From the NCBI GenBank assembly GCA_945864305.1, contig CAMBAJ010000001.1, positions 1 to 64,000 on the forward strand: a stretch of DNA of 64,000 nt, in the 5' to 3' direction. Below are positions 30,882 through 39,868 of this stretch, piece by piece (position 1 is the first letter of the stretch; each line of letters starts with the position of its first letter). The stretch is from an uncultured Clostridia bacterium (GTDB lineage Bacteria > Bacillota > Clostridia > Oscillospirales > Oscillospiraceae). The translations under genes and the position numbers were made by a program. The notes beneath the pieces are model-generated. The model did not search any database and was not told the DNA's origin. It saw only the letters and a program-made list of their open reading frames with translations.

Positions 30882-31679
30882 ATGGTAGATTTTCAATGTA
30901 AGAGCCGCTATGGCTGGGAGGACTTCCTGGAAATCATGAAGCTCCTCCGCTCCCCCGGCGGCTGTCCCTGGGACGCGGAGCAGACCCACGCGTCCATCCG
31001 CCGGAATTTTCTGGAGGAGACCTATGAGGTCCTGGACGCCCTGGACCGCGACGACCCCCACGCCATGTGCGAGGAACTGGGGGATGTTTTGATGCAGGTG
31101 GTGTTCCACACCCAGATTGAGACCGAGCGGGGCCACTTCACCATGGACGACGTGGTGGACGGCGTGGCCCAAAAGCTGGTGTACCGACACCCCCATGTAT
31201 TTGGCGGCACCATGCAGGCCGACAACAGCGAGCAGGTTCTGGTGAACTGGGAGGTTTTGAAGCGGCAGGAAAAAGGCCAGCGCTCCACCTCCGACGCCAT
31301 CGAGTCCGTGCCCCACACCCTGCCTGCCCTGTGGCGGGCAGAAAAGGTCCAGAGCAAGACCGCCAAGGCCGGCTTTGACTGGAAGGACGCCGTCAGCGCC
31401 CTGACCAAGCTGGAGGAGGAGGTCCGGGAGTTGCGGGAGGCTCTGGAGTCCGGTAAAGACACCGATGCGCCCCACGGCATCCGGGAAGAGGTGGGCGACA
31501 CACTGTTCATGGCCGCCAAGGTGGCCCAGATGACCGGCGTGGACCCGGAGGATGCCCTCCACCGCGCCTGCGACAAATTCGACGCCCGCTTCCGCCAGGT
31601 GGAGGCCGGGGCGGACAAGCCCCTCTCGGAGTGCTCCGGGGAGGAGCTGCTGGCCCTCTGGCGGGCCGCCAAGCAATAG
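30882..31679 (+). CDS. mazG: Nucleoside triphosphate pyrophosphohydrolase MazG
   Basis: LRSPGGCPWDAEQTHASIRRNFLEETYEVLDALD, EELGDVLMQVVFH. Confidence 0.95.
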   Translation: MVDFQCKSRYGWEDFLEIMKLLRSPGGCPWDAEQTHASIRRNFLEETYEVLDALDRDDPHAMCEELGDVLMQVVFHTQIETERGHFTMDDVVDGVAQKLVYRHPHVFGGTMQADNSEQVLVNWEVLKRQEKGQRSTSDAIESVPHTLPALWRAEKVQSKTAKAGFDWKDAVSALTKLEEEVRELREALESGKDTDAPHGIREEVGDTLFMAAKVAQMTGVDPEDALHRACDKFDARFRQVEAGADKPLSECSGEELLALWRAAKQ

Positions 31680-31753
31680 GAGTCTTCAACGCGTGATTCG
31701 CGTTAAGAGAATAAATTGACATCCACAAACGATTTTATAGGAGGATACTATCC

Positions 31754-32029
31754 ATGAACAAAGCTGAACTGATCAACGCCGTCGCCGCTTCCACCGGCTT
31801 CTCCAAGAAGGACGCGGAGACTGTTGTCTCTGCCACTCTGGACGCCATCACCGCCGCTCTGCAGGAGGGTGAGAAGGTCCAGCTGGTCGGCTTCGGTTCC
31901 TTTGAGGTCAAGAAGCGCGCTGCCCGCATCGGCCGCAATCCCAAGACCAAGGAGACCATTGAGATTCCTGCTTCCGTGGTGCCCGTGTTCAAGGCCGGCA
32001 AGGCTCTGAAGGACAGCGTCTCCAAGTAA
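31754..32029 (+). CDS. hup: HU-family DNA-binding protein
   Basis: [48 protein letters not shown]. Confidence 0.97.
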   Translation: MNKAELINAVAASTGFSKKDAETVVSATLDAITAALQEGEKVQLVGFGSFEVKKRAARIGRNPKTKETIEIPASVVPVFKAGKALKDSVSK

Positions 32030-32125
32030 TTCGCATTCAGAGTCTCTTTTCCTTGCGAAAAGGCAAACAATCGCCAAAAGCTGCCGGCACCAAGGTGCCG
32101 GCAGTCCTTGTTTGGAGGGTTTTCT

Positions 32126-32371
32126 ATGCGTTTGGACAAATATCTGAAGGTAGCCCGGCTCATCAAGCGGCGGACCGTGGCCAACGAGGCCTGTGACAAC
32201 GGTCTCGTCACCGTCAACGGCAAGCCCGCCCGGGCGTCTTATGACGTCAAAGTGGGGGACCAGATCACCATGCGGTTCGGCGTCCGCACCGTCACGGTGG
32301 AGGTCCTGTCCCTCCAGGAAACAGTGAAACAGGCCGATGCCGCCGCGCTGTACCGGGAAATTGGGTGGTAA
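32126..32371 (+). CDS. rqcP: S4-domain RNA-binding protein RqcP (YabO)
   Basis: MRLDKYLKVARLIKRRTVANEACDNGLVTVNGKPARASYDVKVGD; conserved synteny. Confidence 0.9.
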   Translation: MRLDKYLKVARLIKRRTVANEACDNGLVTVNGKPARASYDVKVGDQITMRFGVRTVTVEVLSLQETVKQADAAALYREIGW

Positions 32372-32424
32372 GGCATATTCGTCCCGCCGTCCCCATATCA
32401 TGGGGACAGGGGAGGGACGAGGAA

Positions 32425-32712
32425 ATGAACGATTACAACACGGTACCCGCGGCCGGACACCGACTGGAACTCATCGGCCGGGAGCATCTGGTCATCTCCG
32501 GCGTGGAAGATGTGGAGCGTTTTGACGAGACCGGCATCGTCATGTCCACCTCCGCCGGGACCCTGGTGGTCACGGGAGAGGACCTGCACATCGGCAAGCT
32601 GTCTCTGGACGGCGGCGAGCTCCACGTGGACGGCCGCATCGACTCCCTGTCCTATGAAGACCAGGGACCTGCCCGGGGCGGATTTTTCAGCCGGCTGTTC
32701 GGCTCTGCATGA
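32425..32712 (+). CDS. yabP: Sporulation protein YabP
   Basis: NRxxLxxxGxxHLxISGVEDVExFDET pattern; between yabO and yabQ homologues. Confidence 0.88.
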   Translation: MNDYNTVPAAGHRLELIGREHLVISGVEDVERFDETGIVMSTSAGTLVVTGEDLHIGKLSLDGGELHVDGRIDSLSYEDQGPARGGFFSRLFGSA

Positions 32713-33362
32713 CGAACGAGATTTCCCACCAGCTACTGGTCTTTGGTCAGTCCATCCTGCTGGGGCTGTCCATAGGCCTGCTGTATGACCTGTTGCGTCC
32801 CTTCCGTCTGCGGCTGCCCCGACTGACTGGATTGCTGGATGGGCTGTACTGCCTGACCGTGGGCTGTGCCGTGTTCCTTTTTCTCCTAGGGCAGGCCGAG
32901 GGGCAGCTCCGGGGCTTTGTGGTCCTGGGGGCCGTGGGCGGAGCCGTGCTGTTTTTCTGCGCCTTCTCCGAATTGCTGCGGCCCGTATGGGCCTTTTGGG
33001 TCGACACACTGGCCTACTTGTTACATCTGTTGTCTTTTCCGTTGCTTTGGGCCAAAAATTTCTGCAAAAAATTGGCCCGCCGCGGAAAAAATCTCTTTTA
33101 TTTTGCGGGAAAATGCTTTACAATAAGAAACACCGGATATGTGTTTTCATCCCGGAAAGGAGGCGGCAGATATGGCAAAAGTGGAAAAAAAGTCCCGGAA
33201 AAAGCAGCGCGTCCGCAGCAGCCTGCTGACCAAGCTTCTGCTGTTGGTCCTTCTGGTCGCCGTGGGATGGCAGCTGTACGATCTCCACGGCCAGGTGGCA
33301 AACGCCCAGGCGGAAAAAGAGCGTCTGGCCGCAGAGGTCGAGACCACCCGGCAGGAGAATGA
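32709..33362 (+). CDS. yabQ: Spore cortex biosynthesis protein YabQ (C-terminus overlaps divIC)
   Basis: Multi-TM, IGLLYDLLRPFRLRLPRLTGLLDGLYCL; ATGA overlap with yabP. Confidence 0.82.
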   Translation: MTNEISHQLLVFGQSILLGLSIGLLYDLLRPFRLRLPRLTGLLDGLYCLTVGCAVFLFLLGQAEGQLRGFVVLGAVGGAVLFFCAFSELLRPVWAFWVDTLAYLLHLLSFPLLWAKNFCKKLARRGKNLFYFAGKCFTIRNTGYVFSSRKGGGRYGKSGKKVPEKAARPQQPADQASAVGPSGRRGMAAVRSPRPGGKRPGGKRASGRRGRDHPAGE

Positions 33363-33480
33363 GGCCCTGGCGGCGGATATTGCCGAGGGCGGCACTGCTG
33401 AGAAAAAGCAGGAGATCGCCCGGGATGAACTGGGCTGGGTCGGTCCCGGCGAGTATGTGTTTTACAATAGGAGCAACTGA
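33172..33480 (+). CDS. divIC: Septum formation initiator (DivIC/FtsB-like)
   Basis: RBS AAAGGAGG, short basic N-terminus, one TM, coiled coil, C-terminal RDELGWVGPGEYVFYN. Confidence 0.85.
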   Translation: MAKVEKKSRKKQRVRSSLLTKLLLLVLLVAVGWQLYDLHGQVANAQAEKERLAAEVETTRQENEALAADIAEGGTAEKKQEIARDELGWVGPGEYVFYNRSN

Positions 33481-33577
33481 TCGGTGTCGGGCGACGAGGG
33501 GGGCGGCCGCTCCCCCCGCTTGTATCCAGCGCCGGTCTTTTTTTGATAAGCTGCGTCCGGATTAGGAGCCGGGTCCA

Positions 33578-34102
33578 GTGAAAATCACGGAAGGAGAAAC
33601 TAAGTACTGTATGGAGCCACAGGTTGGGAGCATTCTGGAAGGCAAGGTGACCACGATCACCAAATTCGGCGCGTTCGTCGCTCTGGAGGGCGGCAAGTCG
33701 GGTTTGGTACATATCTCGGAGATTGCCAACACGTTCGTAAATGATGTACACGATTTTCTGCAGGAGGGGCAAACCGTCAAGGTGTTGGTCCTCTCCACGG
33801 AGAACGGAAAGATCAATCTTTCCATCAAAAAGGCCCTGCCGCCCCAGGAACGGCCCGTTTCCCGCGGTCCCCGGCCCATGGGTTCCCGGCCCGCAGGCCC
33901 CCGTCCCGCCGGTACGGCGGCGCCCCGGCCCGCTCCCCAGAACCGGACGTACAGCCACGCGGCGCAGCAGCCTCTACCGCCCTCCAGCGACCAGTCTTTT
34001 GAGGATAAGCTCAAGCAGTTCCTCTCCTCCTCCGAGGGAAAGATGGCCGATCTGAACCGTAGCATTGACGGCAAGCGTGGCGGCGGACGCAGAAGAAGAT
34101 AA
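33578..34102 (+). CDS. S1 RNA-binding domain protein (YabR-like)
   Basis: VGSILEGKVTTITKFGAFVALEGGKSGLVHISEIANTFVNDVHDFLQEGQTVKVLV. Confidence 0.92.
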   Translation: MKITEGETKYCMEPQVGSILEGKVTTITKFGAFVALEGGKSGLVHISEIANTFVNDVHDFLQEGQTVKVLVLSTENGKINLSIKKALPPQERPVSRGPRPMGSRPAGPRPAGTAAPRPAPQNRTYSHAAQQPLPPSSDQSFEDKLKQFLSSSEGKMADLNRSIDGKRGGGRRRR

Positions 34103-34157
34103 GCATTCCAGAGGACCGCAGACGCGGTCCTCTTTTTTACGCCAATCTGCCGGCAAT

Positions 34158-34220
34158 AAAAAAGGGCCGCCCGGCAATTCTGCCGCGCGGCCCAAACGGG
34201 TGGGATATTGGAAAGCTTCC
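34158..34220 (-). ncRNA. Candidate small RNA (promoter plus intrinsic terminator)
   Basis: Minus-strand TTTACA-N17-TATTAT (34255-34227), then a short segment ending in hairpin GGGCCGCGCGGCA-GAAT-TGCCGGGCGGCCC-type stem (34193-34164) and TTTTTT (34163-34158). Confidence 0.5.
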
Positions 34221-34427
34221 TCTATCATAATAGCATTGCCCTTTGTCCTTGTAAATAGGAGGTTTTGCCGCTTTTCCACTGCTTTTGTCGAAGTTTATCG
34301 CCATTCCGTTCTCTCTTGAACTTTTTATAAATCTCGTACTCTTTCCTCTGGTCAAAGGCAAACATGTGTGTTATACTAAACCAAAGAGAGGACTCCGCCT
34401 CTCTTCCACACGAAAGGAGCGATCTCG

Positions 34428-34976
34428 ATGAAGTATACCTACGCCTGCAAGAAAGTCTCTCTGAATGATTCCATCAAGGAGTATGCCGAGAAGCGGATCT
34501 CCAAGCTGGAGCGCTATTTCCGGGAAGATGACACCAGTGCCTTTGTCACATTTTCTGTTGAGAAAGACCACTTGTGCACCGTTGAGATCACCATCCGAGG
34601 CGGCGGCACGCTTCTCCGCGCCCAGACGGAGGCTCCGGATGGCGACATGCGCGGTGCCATCGATGCCGCTGTGGGCTATATCGAGCGCCAGATTTTGAAG
34701 AACAAGACCCGCTTGGCCAAGCGCCTGCGCAGTGAGGGCTTCCCGCCTGCCGCTCCCGCCGATGACTTCGAGGTGGCTGAGGAAAAGGAGTTCAACATCG
34801 TCCGCACCAAGCGCTTCGCGGTCAAGCCCATGAGCCCCGAGGAGGCCATTTTGCAGATGAATCTGCTGGACCACGACTTCTTCGTGTTCCGCAGCAGCGA
34901 GGATGACAGCCTGTGCATTGTCTATCAGCGCAAAAACGGCGGCTATGGTTTGATCGTCACGGACGAGGAAGAATGA
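34428..34976 (+). CDS. hpf: Ribosome hibernation promoting factor, long form
   Basis: KLERYFREDDTSAFVTFSVEKD; C-terminal IVRTKRFAVKPMSPEEAILQMNLLDHDFFVFRSSEDDSLCIVYQRKNGGYGLI. Confidence 0.95.
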   Translation: MKYTYACKKVSLNDSIKEYAEKRISKLERYFREDDTSAFVTFSVEKDHLCTVEITIRGGGTLLRAQTEAPDGDMRGAIDAAVGYIERQILKNKTRLAKRLRSEGFPPAAPADDFEVAEEKEFNIVRTKRFAVKPMSPEEAILQMNLLDHDFFVFRSSEDDSLCIVYQRKNGGYGLIVTDEEE

Positions 34977-35124
34977 CATACATACAGGGAGGCCGAAAAC
35001 GGCCTCCCTTTTTTGCGAAAAATTGCGGTTTTTCCGCAAATGCTTGCCTTGGAGGCAGTTATTTGTTATACTGACCTGGACTCTCACCGGAGAGTGAAAA
35101 TAAACAAAGGACTGTAACGGATTC

Positions 35125-35718
35125 ATGAAAATGATTTTTTTAGTGGACGGCGACAACAATATCGGCACCGGCTTGGAGGGCATTGACATGCTCTCTGAGC
35201 AGGACACCGTCCTCATCTTCTATCAAAAGACCGGTCTGGCGCTCTCTAAGATTCAGAAGCTCTGCGCCGGCACAAAAGCCAACGTTCAGTACGTGGAAAG
35301 CGTTCGGGGCGGCAAAAACGCCATTGATTTCCAGATCATTACGGAGTTGGGGGTTCTGGTGGGACGGCGGGAAACAGACTACGCCTACGTCATCAGCCAG
35401 GACAAAGGCTATGCGGCGTCTATCGACGCTTTGCGGGCCCGGTATGCCGACGCCTTTCAGGAGGTAGACCTGCGCCCCTCCATTGAGTCCTGCCTCAGCC
35501 TTCCCTTTGTGCTGAAGGCCGCCGACCGTCAGGCCCTGTGCAACGCCCTGGTAAAGGAGTACGGCGCCGCCCAAGGCAGCGCCCTGTACAACCATTTGAA
35601 AGCCATCTTCCAGGCTCCGGAAGCCCCCGCTGAGCCAGAGGAAAAGCCCGCCAAGACATCCCGGCCCCACCGGAACTACCGCAGGAAAAAAGCTGCCGTC
35701 GAAAAGGCAGCGGAATAA
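35125..35718 (+). CDS. PIN-like-domain protein (predicted nuclease)
   Basis: IFLVDGDNNIG, GGKNAIDFQIITELG, YVISQDKGY acidic motifs. Confidence 0.7.
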   Translation: MKMIFLVDGDNNIGTGLEGIDMLSEQDTVLIFYQKTGLALSKIQKLCAGTKANVQYVESVRGGKNAIDFQIITELGVLVGRRETDYAYVISQDKGYAASIDALRARYADAFQEVDLRPSIESCLSLPFVLKAADRQALCNALVKEYGAAQGSALYNHLKAIFQAPEAPAEPEEKPAKTSRPHRNYRRKKAAVEKAAE

Positions 35719-35844
35719 GACAACAACGCCCGGCCTTCCCAGGCCGGGCGTTGTTTGTATAGAATGGTTTCATCGGCATCCATGGCTCCCGGTTAACCGG
35801 GACTGCGCTCTTTCCGATTTTCAGGCTTTTCCACCCAGAGCGTC

Positions 35845-36870
35845 TCAATCCTGATGGTCCACCTCATACATGTGGGCAATGAGGTCCAGCAACTTGTTGG
35901 TATAGCCCCACTCGTTGTCATACCAGGCGATGAGCTTTACAAAGTCGTCGTCCAGCATGATGCCCGCCGTCTCATCGAAGATACAGGTCTGGGAGAAGCC
36001 GGTCAGGTCCGAGGAAACCACCTGGTCCCGGGTGCAGGTGATGATGCCCTTCATGCTGTTCTTGGAGGCGTTCTCCATGGCCACGCACACATCATGATAG
36101 GTGGCGGGCTGGATGAGCCGGGCCGTCAGGTCCACCACAGACACGTCGTTGGTGGGCACCCGGAAGCTCATACCGGTCATCTTGCCCTTCAGCTCCGGGA
36201 TGACCTCGCCCACAGCCTTGGCAGCGCCGGTGGTAGAGGGAATGATATTGCCCAGGACGCTGCGGCCGGTGCGCCAATCCCGGCCGGCCCGGGCGTCCAC
36301 CGCCTTCTGTTTGGCCGTGGCGGCGTGAATGGTGGACATCAGGGCCTGCTTGATGCCGAAGGTATCATGGATAACCTTGGTCATAGGCGCCAGACAGTTG
36401 GTGGTGCAGGAGGCGTTGGACACCACGTCCATATCCGTGGTGTACTTCTTATGGTTCACGCCCATGACGAAAGTGGGCGTGCAGTCGTCCTTGGACGGGG
36501 CAGAGATGATGACCTTCTTCGCGCCATGGGTCAGGTGCACGGACGCCTTTTCCGTGGTGTTGTAAACGCCGGTGGATTCGATGATGTACTCCGCGCCGCA
36601 GTCGTCCCAGTGGAGTTGAGCCGCATCGCTCTCACTGTATACCCGAATTTTCTTCCCGTTGATGATCAGATTTTTGCCGTCATGTTCCACGCTGCCCTGG
36701 AACGTCCGGAACACGGAGTCGTATTTTACCTGGTAGACCATGTAGTCCAGGTCCGCGTTCCGCAGGTTGATACCGCAGATTTGATAGCTGTTGCAGCCCC
36801 GCTCCACCATGATCCGCAGCGCCACACGCCCGATTCGGCCGAAGCCGTTGATACCCACTTTAATAGCCAT
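35845..36870 (-). CDS. gap: Glyceraldehyde-3-phosphate dehydrogenase (type I)
   Basis: MAIKVGINGFGRIGR, SNASCTTNCLAPMTKV, WYDNEWGYTNKLLDL. Confidence 0.97.
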   Translation of the reverse strand: MAIKVGINGFGRIGRVALRIMVERGCNSYQICGINLRNADLDYMVYQVKYDSVFRTFQGSVEHDGKNLIINGKKIRVYSESDAAQLHWDDCGAEYIIESTGVYNTTEKASVHLTHGAKKVIISAPSKDDCTPTFVMGVNHKKYTTDMDVVSNASCTTNCLAPMTKVIHDTFGIKQALMSTIHAATAKQKAVDARAGRDWRTGRSVLGNIIPSTTGAAKAVGEVIPELKGKMTGMSFRVPTNDVSVVDLTARLIQPATYHDVCVAMENASKNSMKGIITCTRDQVVSSDLTGFSQTCIFDETAGIMLDDDFVKLIAWYDNEWGYTNKLLDLIAHMYEVDHQD

Positions 36871-37183
36871 GACTCAGTTCCCTTCCACATCTTTATTCTG
36901 CCGGTGTCCCGGCCTGTGCTCATTTCATTATAATGCAATTTCCGAAAATTTAAATAGTTTTTACGTAATAATTGCGTATTAATTTTTATTATTTCTTATG
37001 AGAATTACACAGTTTTCCAGAGACAGCTTTTTTGCCTGATTCGACAAAATTCGACAAAGTTCTTGTTTTTGCATTTTGTTTTTGCTATTCTGTTGGTGTT
37101 TCAGGCAGGCATTTCCTGGTTTGGCCGGGATTCCTGCCGCAAATGCTACATTCAGCACGCAAAGTGCTTGAAAGGAGCTTTTC

Positions 37184-37993
37184 ATGGAGCCGGATCAGAA
37201 TCCGTTGGCCTCTCTGTTCCCCAATATTTCCGCTCAACTGCGCAGTGCTCTCAGCAACCTGCATCTGGCCGCGGCCCAGCTGGCTCCCGCCAGCGCCCGG
37301 GAGCAGGACCCCGCTCTGGACGCCCGTGCCGCTCTGCTGGACCAGAGCTATTACCAGCTGCTGCGGCTGGTCAACAGCCTCTCCGCCGCGGCCTGTCTCT
37401 CCGATAATACGCCGTTGCGGCTTCAGGACCGGGACATCGTGGCCCTGGTAAGCGATTTATGCGACCGTGCCGGGTCCCTGGCCCCGCTGCTGGGGCTGGA
37501 GCTGCGGTTCGTCTGCGCGTTGGACTGTCATATCTGTGCCATCGCTCCCGACGCCGTGGAGCAGCTGCTCTATCATCTTCTGTCCAACGCCTTCAAGTTC
37601 ACCCCCGCCGGCGGGATCGTCACAGTGGAGCTGCGGGTAAAGGGCAGCTTTGTCCTCCTGTCCGTGGCCGATACTGGCTGCGGCATTTCTGAGGAACATC
37701 TGGTCACGCTGTTTGACCGTTATCTGCATCAGCATCCCATGGACCCGCCCCCCCACGGTGTGGGTCTGGGCTTGCCCCTGTGCAGCCATATCGCAAAGGG
37801 ACACGGCGGAACGCTGATGGCCGAATCCCATCCCGGCAAGGGCAGCTGTTTTACCGTTTCCATCCCTGACCGGCAAGTGGGGGACACTATCTCCGATGTG
37901 CCCTTCGACTACGCGGGTGGATTCAACCGGACTTTGATGGCCCTGTCGGACGCCCTGCCCGCCAAAGCCTTTGTTCTGCGCAGCCAGAAGTGA
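37184..37993 (+). CDS. Histidine-kinase-like ATPase domain protein, no recognisable sensor or TM
   Basis: YHLLSNAFKFTPAGG (N box), VADTGCGISEE (G1), GVGLGLPLCSHIAKGHGG (G2); H-box position reads ISAQLRSAL. Confidence 0.85.
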   Translation: MEPDQNPLASLFPNISAQLRSALSNLHLAAAQLAPASAREQDPALDARAALLDQSYYQLLRLVNSLSAAACLSDNTPLRLQDRDIVALVSDLCDRAGSLAPLLGLELRFVCALDCHICAIAPDAVEQLLYHLLSNAFKFTPAGGIVTVELRVKGSFVLLSVADTGCGISEEHLVTLFDRYLHQHPMDPPPHGVGLGLPLCSHIAKGHGGTLMAESHPGKGSCFTVSIPDRQVGDTISDVPFDYAGGFNRTLMALSDALPAKAFVLRSQK

Positions 37994-38093
37994 CAAACTT
38001 GGTCGTGAGATGACTCACGGCCAAGTTTTTGTTTGCATTTCCCGCGCTATCGGATACAATAGCAATATCGTTTCATTGAGAGGAGAATTTTCC

Positions 38094-39161
38094 ATGTCAC
38101 CCAAGCACGTGTGTGTCGCTATGAGCGGCGGTGTAGACAGCGCCGGCGCCGCCCTGCTGTTGCAGCGGCTGGGCTATAAGGTGTCTGGCGTTACGCTGCG
38201 GCTCCACGCCTATAAGGACCGTCCCGGCCTCTGCGGCTCGGCGGATGACATTGAGACCGCCAGAGCTGTCGCCGCACGCCTGGGTATTTCCCATACCGTG
38301 CTGGATCTGAGCAATCTTTTCCAGACCGCCGTCATGGACCGCTTTGTCTCCGAATACGTCAGCGGCCGCACGCCAAATCCCTGCATCGACTGCAACCGGG
38401 AGATCAAGTTCGGCGCCCTGCTGGACTGGGCGCTGGCCCACGGTGCCGATTTCATCGCAACCGGCCATTACGCCCGGGTGGACTATGACAAATCCACCGG
38501 CCGATGGCTGCTGCTGCGGGGACAGGACCCCAAAAAGGATCAGAGCTATGTGCTCTATCAGCTGACCCAGCGTCAGTTGGCCCACCTGCTGCTGCCCGTC
38601 GGCACCTATGAAAAACCGGCCCTCCGGGCGCTGGCCAGGGAGGCGGGACTGGATAACGCCGACAAGGCTGACAGTCAGGACATCTGCTTCGTTCCCGACG
38701 GGGACTATGTGGCCTTTCTGCGCCGGTACGGCGGCGTGAAACCGGTCCCCGGGGACTTCGTGGACCAGGCGGGGCATGTCCTGGGACGCCACAAGGGCCT
38801 GGAGTGCTACACCACTGGCCAGCGCAAGGGATTGGGTGTCAGCGCTGACACGCCGCTGTACGTACTCCGAAAGGAGCTGGACACAGGCAGAGTCATCCTG
38901 GGCCCCAACAGCGACCTCTTCACCCGGGAGCTGACGGCGGAGCGGATCAATTGGATTTCCATCCCCGAACTGACCGCCCCCATGTCCGTCACCGCCAAAA
39001 CCCGGTACAGCCAGCGGGAGGCCTCCGCCGTGGCGGAGCCTTTGCCGGGCGGGCGCATCCACGTTGTGTTTGAGGAGCCCCAGCGGGCCATTACCGCCGG
39101 TCAGGCTGTGGTGCTGTACGACGGGGAAAGGGTCGTGGGTGGAGGTACTATCTGCGGGTAA
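38094..39161 (+). CDS. mnmA: tRNA-specific 2-thiouridylase
   Basis: VAMSGGVDSAGAALLL PP-loop, NPCIDCNREIKFGALLDWAL, DQSYVLYQLTQRQL, GQRKGLGV. Confidence 0.95.
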   Translation: MSPKHVCVAMSGGVDSAGAALLLQRLGYKVSGVTLRLHAYKDRPGLCGSADDIETARAVAARLGISHTVLDLSNLFQTAVMDRFVSEYVSGRTPNPCIDCNREIKFGALLDWALAHGADFIATGHYARVDYDKSTGRWLLLRGQDPKKDQSYVLYQLTQRQLAHLLLPVGTYEKPALRALAREAGLDNADKADSQDICFVPDGDYVAFLRRYGGVKPVPGDFVDQAGHVLGRHKGLECYTTGQRKGLGVSADTPLYVLRKELDTGRVILGPNSDLFTRELTAERINWISIPELTAPMSVTAKTRYSQREASAVAEPLPGGRIHVVFEEPQRAITAGQAVVLYDGERVVGGGTICG

Positions 39162-39198
39162 AACGCAAAAGGGCGCCGCATTGCGGCGTCCTTCAAAC

Positions 39199-39276
39199 TC
39201 ATCGGTCACTGGTGATCCAGCTGTCCTGGAAAATCAGATCATCCACATCACCGGTATGATTTGTCTGGGGTCTCAT
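39199..39276 (-). CDS. Candidate 25-aa microprotein MRPQTNHTGDVDDLIFQDSWITSDR
   Basis: AAGGAGGA Shine-Dalgarno 7 nt before ATG; stop followed by intrinsic-terminator-like GGACGCCGCAATGCGGCGCCCTTTT. Confidence 0.55.
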   Translation of the reverse strand: MRPQTNHTGDVDDLIFQDSWITSDR

Positions 39277-39412
39277 CTTAATATCCTCCTTCGCGTTTAA
39301 GGTCTTTCTGACAGTATATGCATCACGGTCCGGAAAATTGCACGAAATCATGCATCGCAGAATTTGTCGAGTGATTTTTTATGGGATTTTTTGATTTTTT
39401 GCCCATCCGCCC

Positions 39413-39441
39413 TTGACAGGCACACGGGAACGTGGTATTCT
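39413..39441 (+). promoter_or_regulatory. Sigma-A promoter for the tRNA-Leu/tRNA-fMet unit
   Basis: TTGACA-N17-TATTCT directly upstream of the tRNA-Leu gene. Confidence 0.85.
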
Positions 39442-39459
39442 AATCATTGCCGACAAGCT

Positions 39460-39545
39460 GCCGGTGTGGTGGAATGGTAGACACGGCGGACTTAAAATCC
39501 TCTGGTAGCAATACCGTACCGGTTCGAGTCCGGTCACCGGCACCA
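39460..39545 (+). tRNA. tRNA-Leu (anticodon TAA), CCA encoded
   Basis: Class II tRNA GCCGGTG...GGACTTAAAATCC...GGTTCGAGTCC...CACCGGCACCA. Confidence 0.95.
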
Positions 39546-39558
39546 CAGAATTTCATAT

Positions 39559-39639
<81 letters not shown>

Positions 39640-39640
<1 letters not shown>

Positions 39641-39670
39641 ACCTGATTTCGTATGAAATCAGGTGTTTTT
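39640..39670 (+). terminator. Intrinsic terminator just inside attL
   Basis: CACCTGATTTC-GTAT-GAAATCAGGTG followed by TTTTT. Confidence 0.9.
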
Positions 39671-39798
39671 CTGCACTTTTTGCCTTAAAATAGTTTGGGT
39701 CAAAATTTGGGTCAGAGGTCTGACCCAAGCCGTGACCCAAACGGGAATATGTGAATTTAGTTCTGGGTAGCACAGCTCTCCTTTTATCGAGCCGTTTC

Positions 39799-39827
39799 TT
39801 GATGTTATTTCTAAATGTTGTTATAAT
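39799..39827 (+). promoter_or_regulatory. Sigma-A promoter of the element's membrane-protein gene
   Basis: TTGATG-N17-TATAAT about 40 bp upstream of the ATG at 39869. Confidence 0.75.
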
Positions 39828-39868
39828 TCAGCTATCCCCTTAGTCAAAAAAGAAGGAGCAGTCCAAAA

